Part shown: positions 4,846 through 9,025 of the stretch, in pieces
Layout of the letters: each line of letters begins with the position of its first letter
Numbering within the stretch: position 1 is the stretch's first letter
Position numbers and translations under genes: made by a program
The notes under the pieces: model-generated
The model's database searches: none
Seen by the model: the letters and a program-made list of their open reading frames with translations, nothing else
What the model was told of the DNA's origin: nothing
Source: Chloroflexota bacterium
Lineage (GTDB): Bacteria > Chloroflexota > UBA5177 > JANWHV01
Assembly: GCA_025924845.1 (NCBI GenBank)
Contig: JAICHN010000206.1
Coordinates: 1 to 9,025, forward strand
Reading direction: 5' to 3'
DNA: 9,025 nucleotides

Positions 4846-7350
4846 ATGAATAGAGGATCGCGGAGCAGGGCATCGCGTCAAGTTCGTCCACGTGACGTGC
4901 ATGTCGAGGCCGTACAAACTCGGGCGAGCGGGCAGACGACAGCATCACTCGCTCCTACCCAGGCTCTGTTGCTGGCCATGCAGCGCCAGGCGGGCAACGC
5001 GGCGGTGAATCGATTGTTGGGAACGATGAGCAGCGCGCCATCCTCACCCGGCGGACCTCGACCCGCAGTGCAGCGTCACATCTGTGGCCCGGGCTGTGGC
5101 CACCCTCTGTTTTCCGCGATTCAGCGCCGTCCGGCCGGAGGAGCGCCGCGCCGCTCTCCTACTGCATCGCTGCAGCGCAACCGGGCCGGATCCGCCTCGC
5201 ATACCTGCACCGCCGCCTGTAATCACCGGGCCAGGGCGGCCAATACCATGCTGGCCGTGCAACGCCACAGTTCATGGGAGCACCGTGCCCTGGGCGACAT
5301 CGAACCCGAGGACTTACAGATTATCGCGGGTGGACGGGACGTGCATGGCGGGAAAACGGTCACTATCCCCAACAAGGGCGCAATCAGCCAACAGGATGTG
5401 AATCACGTCCTCGAACAGGAATTGCATCGCCTGGAAACCTTTCGTGATCATCCGCCCAAGGATGATTCACAGGCCTCAGTTATGACCTTGCAGCACATGT
5501 CGCAGGATCCCTTGTGGGATGTACGCCTCCTCCATATTCCCTTTTCAAATGGGAAGAAAGAGGTGCTTACCTACGGCGAGATGAATACTATGGCGGACCT
5601 CTTTGGCAACCCCGAGGAAATGAAACAGTCGGACCCCGGCCGCTTCCATCAGTTGCTGCAGGGTATTCGTAGTCAGAGCTATTTCAATCTGCTCAATCTC
5701 TACAACGAGGTTCGCGGCACTACGACGCGCGGGAAGGCCAGCCCGCTTCGTCTGCTGGATAAGGCCCAGGGCAAGGCCTCTTCGAAAGCCTCAACCGGTG
5801 CCTTCTCCGGGGGGGTGGGAAGTACCGGCGAGCAGATCGATCCCGTCATCGGCGAGTTGAACTTGATGGGTATTACTGGGCGCGGGAAGTACCGCGTCGG
5901 CGAAAATGTCCTGCCCGGCACCGGCAAAGGTGAGACGGATTATTCGGCGGGCTTGGGCCGCAACGCCTGCCACTTCGCGCCCGAAAGCTGGCACAGCTGG
6001 GCCCAATACCACACCAAGGCTCGCACCCTGGCGCAGAGCGCGCGCAACAACCAGGTAATCGCCGATCAGGCGGAGACCGAAGCCGACGATCTGATCCAGA
6101 ATCGCCGGCCGCTGGATGCACAAAAGAAAAAGCTGGAAGCCGCCTTGGCGGGTCATAAATCTCAAGAGGAGTCGAATGAGGCCCTGTTGCAGAACGGCTT
6201 CGGCGACCACTTCCTTCAGGACTCATATGCGGCCGGCCACTTGATCAATAAGACACAGATCATGATGTGGTTCGTGAACTGGTTGGATGCCCATCCCAAA
6301 AACCGGAAATCGTGGAGCCAGGACCAGTTGACTCGCTACAAGCTGATGGCCAATCAGCAAGGCGGTCTCGGCGTATCGCAGGGCCGTTACGATAAATCAC
6401 AACCCGGTCAGATTAAGGGCCGCGATGCGCAATCCGTTGAGGATATCGAGGATGATCCCACCACGGGAACCGATTGGGTGGATCGATTCTTGGCTCTTGG
6501 CCTGAGAGTAACCGATGTCATCAAGCCGGGGACCGACGGCTATCGGTTGCTGGTGTGGTGGCAGGGCGCCGGTTCCACGTTGCAGGATAGCCTGAATTCG
6601 ACAGCTGCCGCCACTGGAGCCGGTCTGGGAACACTTCGTGTCAAAGGATTACTCGATCAGTTTGTGACCGAGGGTATCGCCACGAGCAAGGACAAGAAAG
6701 ACGGTACCACCACCTACAAACTGGATCCGCGCTACCGGGTGAGCAAGAAGAATCTCGTTAAGCACCAGCTGGCGGTGACGCCGACAAGGGACGAGGCGAC
6801 CCAGGGCGATCGCGATCTGAGCTTCGCGAAAATGGCAGCCGCCGTGACGTACTCGGACTACCACAGCTTCCTGAACAACGCCTACTTGCAACTCTCGACC
6901 AACATGCTCCACAATCGCTACTGTTCGGGAGGCCTGAAGGTTACCGATACGGTAGGTGGAAACCTCTTTAAGATCTACGGCGACGACGCCATGTTCCAGA
7001 CCGAGAGCGACAAAGGGGTGCGGCAATCGGCCGAAACGGCCCGGATGTCGCGGGATTCAATCTACAGCCTGCTCGCCGGACAGGCGCCCGCCAAGACGCC
7101 TCAGGAGATCTCGGCTCGCTTCCCCAGTCGTGTGCAGCCGGAAAAATTGCCGACCGATCAGGGCGATCCTCCCGTGGTCAGCCTGGAAGAGTGGCATACG
7201 GGCGGCAGCTTGAAGAAGATATGCGACGATTTCGTCTTCCCCGAGACCGCGAACGGGGTGAAGAGCAACTTCATTTCCGTCAAGGGCAAGCTCACGGGCA
7301 AAATCTCGAAGGACGACATCAAGGCGATTCACTCCGGCGAGGCGTTTTAG
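4846..7350 (+). CDS. Candidate eCIS effector with zinc phospholipase C / S1-P1 nuclease-like core
   Basis: The product is 834 residues. The leader motif MQRQAGNAAVNRLL is at 45-58. VQR, IQR, LQR and VQR follow at 75-77, 92-94, 109-111 and 138-140. Between them are two H-x-C-x3-C-x-H motifs (78-86 and 119-127). VQRHSSWEHRALGDIEPEDL (138-157) is a block I recall from other eCIS-linked proteins. The core has ACHFAPESWHSWAQYH (374-389), then GFGDHFLQDSYAAGHLI (451-467). H455, D459 and H465 follow the H-x3-D-x5-H spacing of zinc-dependent phospholipase C and S1/P1 nucleases. A later conserved-looking part holds H689 and a GDD at 712-714. That suggests a phosphodiesterase acting on phospholipid or nucleic acid; the substrate cannot be told from sequence. 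No signal peptide or membrane segment is seen. An in-frame stop at 4837-4839 makes ATG 4846 the first possible ATG. Confidence is high for the gene and moderate (about 0.6) for the enzyme class. Confidence 0.93.
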   Translation: MNRGSRSRASRQVRPRDVHVEAVQTRASGQTTASLAPTQALLLAMQRQAGNAAVNRLLGTMSSAPSSPGGPRPAVQRHICGPGCGHPLFSAIQRRPAGGAPRRSPTASLQRNRAGSASHTCTAACNHRARAANTMLAVQRHSSWEHRALGDIEPEDLQIIAGGRDVHGGKTVTIPNKGAISQQDVNHVLEQELHRLETFRDHPPKDDSQASVMTLQHMSQDPLWDVRLLHIPFSNGKKEVLTYGEMNTMADLFGNPEEMKQSDPGRFHQLLQGIRSQSYFNLLNLYNEVRGTTTRGKASPLRLLDKAQGKASSKASTGAFSGGVGSTGEQIDPVIGELNLMGITGRGKYRVGENVLPGTGKGETDYSAGLGRNACHFAPESWHSWAQYHTKARTLAQSARNNQVIADQAETEADDLIQNRRPLDAQKKKLEAALAGHKSQEESNEALLQNGFGDHFLQDSYAAGHLINKTQIMMWFVNWLDAHPKNRKSWSQDQLTRYKLMANQQGGLGVSQGRYDKSQPGQIKGRDAQSVEDIEDDPTTGTDWVDRFLALGLRVTDVIKPGTDGYRLLVWWQGAGSTLQDSLNSTAAATGAGLGTLRVKGLLDQFVTEGIATSKDKKDGTTTYKLDPRYRVSKKNLVKHQLAVTPTRDEATQGDRDLSFAKMAAAVTYSDYHSFLNNAYLQLSTNMLHNRYCSGGLKVTDTVGGNLFKIYGDDAMFQTESDKGVRQSAETARMSRDSIYSLLAGQAPAKTPQEISARFPSRVQPEKLPTDQGDPPVVSLEEWHTGGSLKKICDDFVFPETANGVKSNFISVKGKLTGKISKDDIKAIHSGEAF
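4978..5019 (+). other. Leader motif MQR-x-AGNAAVN-x-LL in the candidate effector
   Basis: Residues 45-58 read MQRQAGNAAVNRLL and differ from the neighbour's motif at only two of 14 positions, while the rest of the two proteins is unrelated. This points to a shared handling signal rather than gene duplication. Confidence 0.75.
5077..5226 (+). other. Pair of H-x-C-x3-C-x-H putative metal-binding motifs
   Basis: HICGPGCGH (5077-5103) and HTCTAACNH (5200-5226) share the same His/Cys spacing but almost no other residues. They lie between QR sites in the otherwise disordered-looking N-terminal part. Four Cys/His ligands each would suit one metal ion, or the four cysteines could form disulfides after delivery. 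I know no named domain with this exact pattern. Confidence 0.55.
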
Positions 7351-7355
7351 TAAAC

Positions 7356-7391
7356 GTCCCCCGCCGCCTGGGCATCCAGGCGGCGGGGGAC
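7356..7391 (+). terminator. Strong hairpin ending the DUF4157/cargo unit
   Basis: GTCCCCCGCCGCCTGG and CCAGGCGGCGGGGGAC form a perfect 16-bp stem with a GCAT loop, starting six bases after the stop at 7348-7350. There is no T-run on the plus strand, so it is not a classical intrinsic terminator. Hairpins without U-tracts are common 3' ends in GC-rich genomes, where they terminate or protect the RNA end. Confidence 0.7.
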
Positions 7392-7446
7392 ATGGGAAGT
7401 GGCAAGGAATTCCCCTACTTGTTCGGCTTTCCACTCCAGGTTCTTG

Positions 7447-8238
7447 ATGAGCTCATCTAGATGCGTTGAGCTTGATGATGATCGCCAAATAGCTTCCGTG
7501 CTCGAAGCGCAACGGGCGTGGGCCGCGTACGCCCTGTGCGATCTCGAACCGCCGCATCGCCAATACGCTCGCTTTATCGGCGCCATGGCCGACGGCGGGC
7601 TTCGCGCCGTTGTCCTGATCTATACTCCGCCCGGCTTCACCTCGGTGCTCCCAACCGGCGATCCGGAAGCTGTGGCGGCGATTCTGGCCGAGGCTGCCGA
7701 CTTGCCGCCCGATCCGCTGCTGATCGTGCAGCGTGGGAACCGGGGTGCTCTGGAATCACGCTATAGCGTGACCAAGGCGTGGATCATGCTTCGCATGATC
7801 GTGCCCGCCGATGCCCTTCGTCCCGTATCCGTCGCGGATGCCGAAATTGTCCCGCTCACCGCCGACCACCTGGACGCGGCGCGGGCGCTCTATACGCTCT
7901 GGCCCGAGACGGTCTTTACCACCTTCATGTTCGAGCACGGCATCTTCTACGGCGCCTATCGGGCCAGTGAACTGGTGGCCGTGGCGGGTACCCATGCCGT
8001 CTCGTCTCGCTATCGGATCGGGGTGATCGGGAACGTGTTCACCCATCCCGCCCATCGTGGCCAGGGCCTCGGAGCGGCGGTCACCGGCGCGGTGGCGGGC
8101 GCCATGTTCGCGCGCGGCATGCGTGACCTGGCGCTGAACGTCCGCGACGACAATCACGCGGCAATCGCCGCCTACCGTCGCCTCGGCTTCGAGGTGGACG
8201 AGCCGTTCTGGGAGGCCAGGGCGACCCTGCGTCCATAG
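7447..8238 (+). CDS. GNAT-family N-acetyltransferase
   Basis: With ATG 7447 the protein is 263 residues. The C-terminal part (about 130-263) is a GNAT fold. VIGNVFTHPAHRGQGLGAAV contains motif A with the acetyl-CoA pyrophosphate loop RGQGLG (204-209), and NHAAIAAYRRLGF (236-248) is the usual motif-B region. The N-terminal part, starting with VLEAQRAWAAYALCDLEP, matches a two-part GNAT group in which a degenerate first half precedes the catalytic one. Such enzymes transfer acetyl groups from acetyl-CoA to amines; the substrate is unknown. The frame could extend to GTG 7399, but that would start just after the upstream hairpin and add 16 residues unlike the family start (ARNSPTCSAFHS). No strong ribosome binding site was found for either start. 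It is probably unrelated in function to the eCIS genes, and its 3' end converges on the malic enzyme gene. Confidence 0.88.
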   Translation: MSSSRCVELDDDRQIASVLEAQRAWAAYALCDLEPPHRQYARFIGAMADGGLRAVVLIYTPPGFTSVLPTGDPEAVAAILAEAADLPPDPLLIVQRGNRGALESRYSVTKAWIMLRMIVPADALRPVSVADAEIVPLTADHLDAARALYTLWPETVFTTFMFEHGIFYGAYRASELVAVAGTHAVSSRYRIGVIGNVFTHPAHRGQGLGAAVTGAVAGAMFARGMRDLALNVRDDNHAAIAAYRRLGFEVDEPFWEARATLRP

Positions 8239-8264
8239 GCATCGGTGACCCAGGTAGAGCAACC

Positions 8265-9025
8265 CTACCGTTGCGCCACACCCTCGGCGCGCGCCGCCTC
8301 GGCCACGGCGGCGGCCACGCTTGGCGCCACGTCGCGATTGAAGGCGCTGGGAATGATATAGTCCTCAGCCAGTTCGTCGGGGCCGACCATCTCTGATATG
8401 GCGCGCGCCGCCGCCACTTTCATCCCCTCGGTAATTCGTTTGGCCCTGCAATCCAGGGCGCCGCGGAAGATGCCCGGGAAGGCCAGCACATTGTTCACCT
8501 GGTTCGGATAGTCGCTGCGTCCGGTGGCGATGATCCGCGCCACGCCTTCCACTTCTTCATAAGGTACTTCGGGGTCGGGGTTGGCCAGGGCAAACACAAT
8601 GGGATCGGCCGCCATCCGGGCGATGTCGGCGCCGCTCAAGAGGTTCGGGGCGGATACACCGATAAACACATCGGCCCCTACCAACATCGTCCTGAGATCG
8701 CCTTGCAACTGGTCGCGATTGGTTTGCCCCGCGTACCATTCCCAGATCGGCGTCGTGATGTAGGACGCGCCCTGGCAGAGCGCCCCATACCGGTCGCAGC
8801 CGACGATGTGTCGCACGCCCGCGGCAAGCAGCATCTTGGTAATCGCCACGCCCGCCGAGCCCAGGCCGTTTACCACCACGCGGATCTCGCTCACGTCCTT
8901 GCCTACGATGCGCAGTGCATTGAGAAGGGCGGCCAGCACCACGACCGCCGTCCCGTGCTGGTCATCATGAAACACGGGAATATCCAGCAGCGCCTGCAGG
9001 CGCTCTTCGATGGCGAAGCGGCGAA
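8265..9025 (-). CDS. Malic enzyme, C-terminal NAD(P)-binding part (cut by window edge)
   Basis: The minus-strand frame enters from the right edge and ends at TAG (8267-8265), giving 252 residues with the N-terminus missing. ERLQALLDIPVFHDDQHGTA is the hallmark segment of bacterial malic enzymes, which oxidatively decarboxylate malate to pyruvate with NAD(P)+. The dinucleotide-binding loop is VNGLGSAGVAITKMLLAAG. FALANPDPEVPYEE and SDYPNQVNNVLAFPGIFRGA are conserved blocks of the same family. The end, EDYIIPSAFNRDVAPSVAAA, is the normal end of the short form, with no phosphotransacetylase-like extension. GVAQR are the last residues, so the C-terminus looks intact. It is a core carbon-metabolism enzyme of the cytoplasm and marks the edge of the accessory region. 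Only 26 bases separate it from the convergent acetyltransferase gene. Confidence 0.97.
   Translation of the reverse strand, partial: RRFAIEERLQALLDIPVFHDDQHGTAVVVLAALLNALRIVGKDVSEIRVVVNGLGSAGVAITKMLLAAGVRHIVGCDRYGALCQGASYITTPIWEWYAGQTNRDQLQGDLRTMLVGADVFIGVSAPNLLSGADIARMAADPIVFALANPDPEVPYEEVEGVARIIATGRSDYPNQVNNVLAFPGIFRGALDCRAKRITEGMKVAAARAISEMVGPDELAEDYIIPSAFNRDVAPSVAAAVAEAARAEGVAQR

Noticed and set aside
7756..8262. 168-codon minus-strand frame opposite the acetyltransferase
   Set aside because: The plus strand has clear GNAT motifs here; the antisense translation is His/Arg/Gly-rich without family features.
8253..8269. GGTAG...CTACC inverted repeat between the two convergent genes
   Set aside because: The stem is only 5 bp with no T-run, too weak to call a terminator.

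Overview
The window is GC-rich bacterial DNA. It looks like the accessory end of an extracellular contractile injection system (eCIS, a phage-tail-like particle) that borders ordinary chromosomal genes. No gene here identifies the species. High GC, GC-rich third codon positions and this type of cargo/ATPase set fit Actinomycetota-like or Chloroflexota-like genomes, but that is only a guess. No sheath, tube, spike or baseplate gene lies in the window. The eCIS assignment rests on the ATPase N-terminal half, the DUF4157 protein and the cargo-type leader motif shared by two proteins.

Layout. Positions 1-979 (minus) hold the N-terminal 326 residues of an eCIS-type AAA+ ATPase that runs off the left edge. 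Directly upstream, overlapping by ATGA, is a 752-residue protein (976-3234, minus). It has a beta-rich N-terminal domain, a very long Pro/Glu/Ala-rich disordered linker and a helical C-terminal domain; I do not recognise its family. A 495-base gap (3235-3729) separates these two minus-strand genes from a divergent plus-strand pair and carries a good sigma70-like promoter facing right. The first plus-strand gene (3730-4701) encodes a DUF4157 protein with an HEATH zinc-peptidase motif and a C-terminal array of 25-residue acidic repeats, each starting with VQRE. The second (4846-7350) encodes an 834-residue protein. It has the same MQR-x-AGNAAVN leader, four more [VIL]QR sites, two H-x-C-x3-C-x-H motifs, and a central domain with an H-x3-D-x5-H motif like that of zinc-dependent phospholipase C / S1-P1 nucleases. 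A perfect 16-bp hairpin (7356-7391) closes this unit. Then come a GNAT acetyltransferase gene (about 7447-8238, plus) and, convergent with it, the C-terminal part of a malic enzyme gene (8265-9025, minus), both ordinary chromosomal functions.

How the genes may work together (inference). The AAA+ ATPase and the long flexible protein are translationally coupled and may form an assembly or cargo-loading module. The DUF4157 protein and the phospholipase-C-like protein share a leader motif and recurrent hydrophobic-Gln-Arg sites, so they may be co-loaded cargo. The metallopeptidase could cut at the QR sites in itself and in its partner to mature or release the effector. This QR-processing idea and the unrecognised scaffold-like protein are the least explained and most interesting parts of the window.
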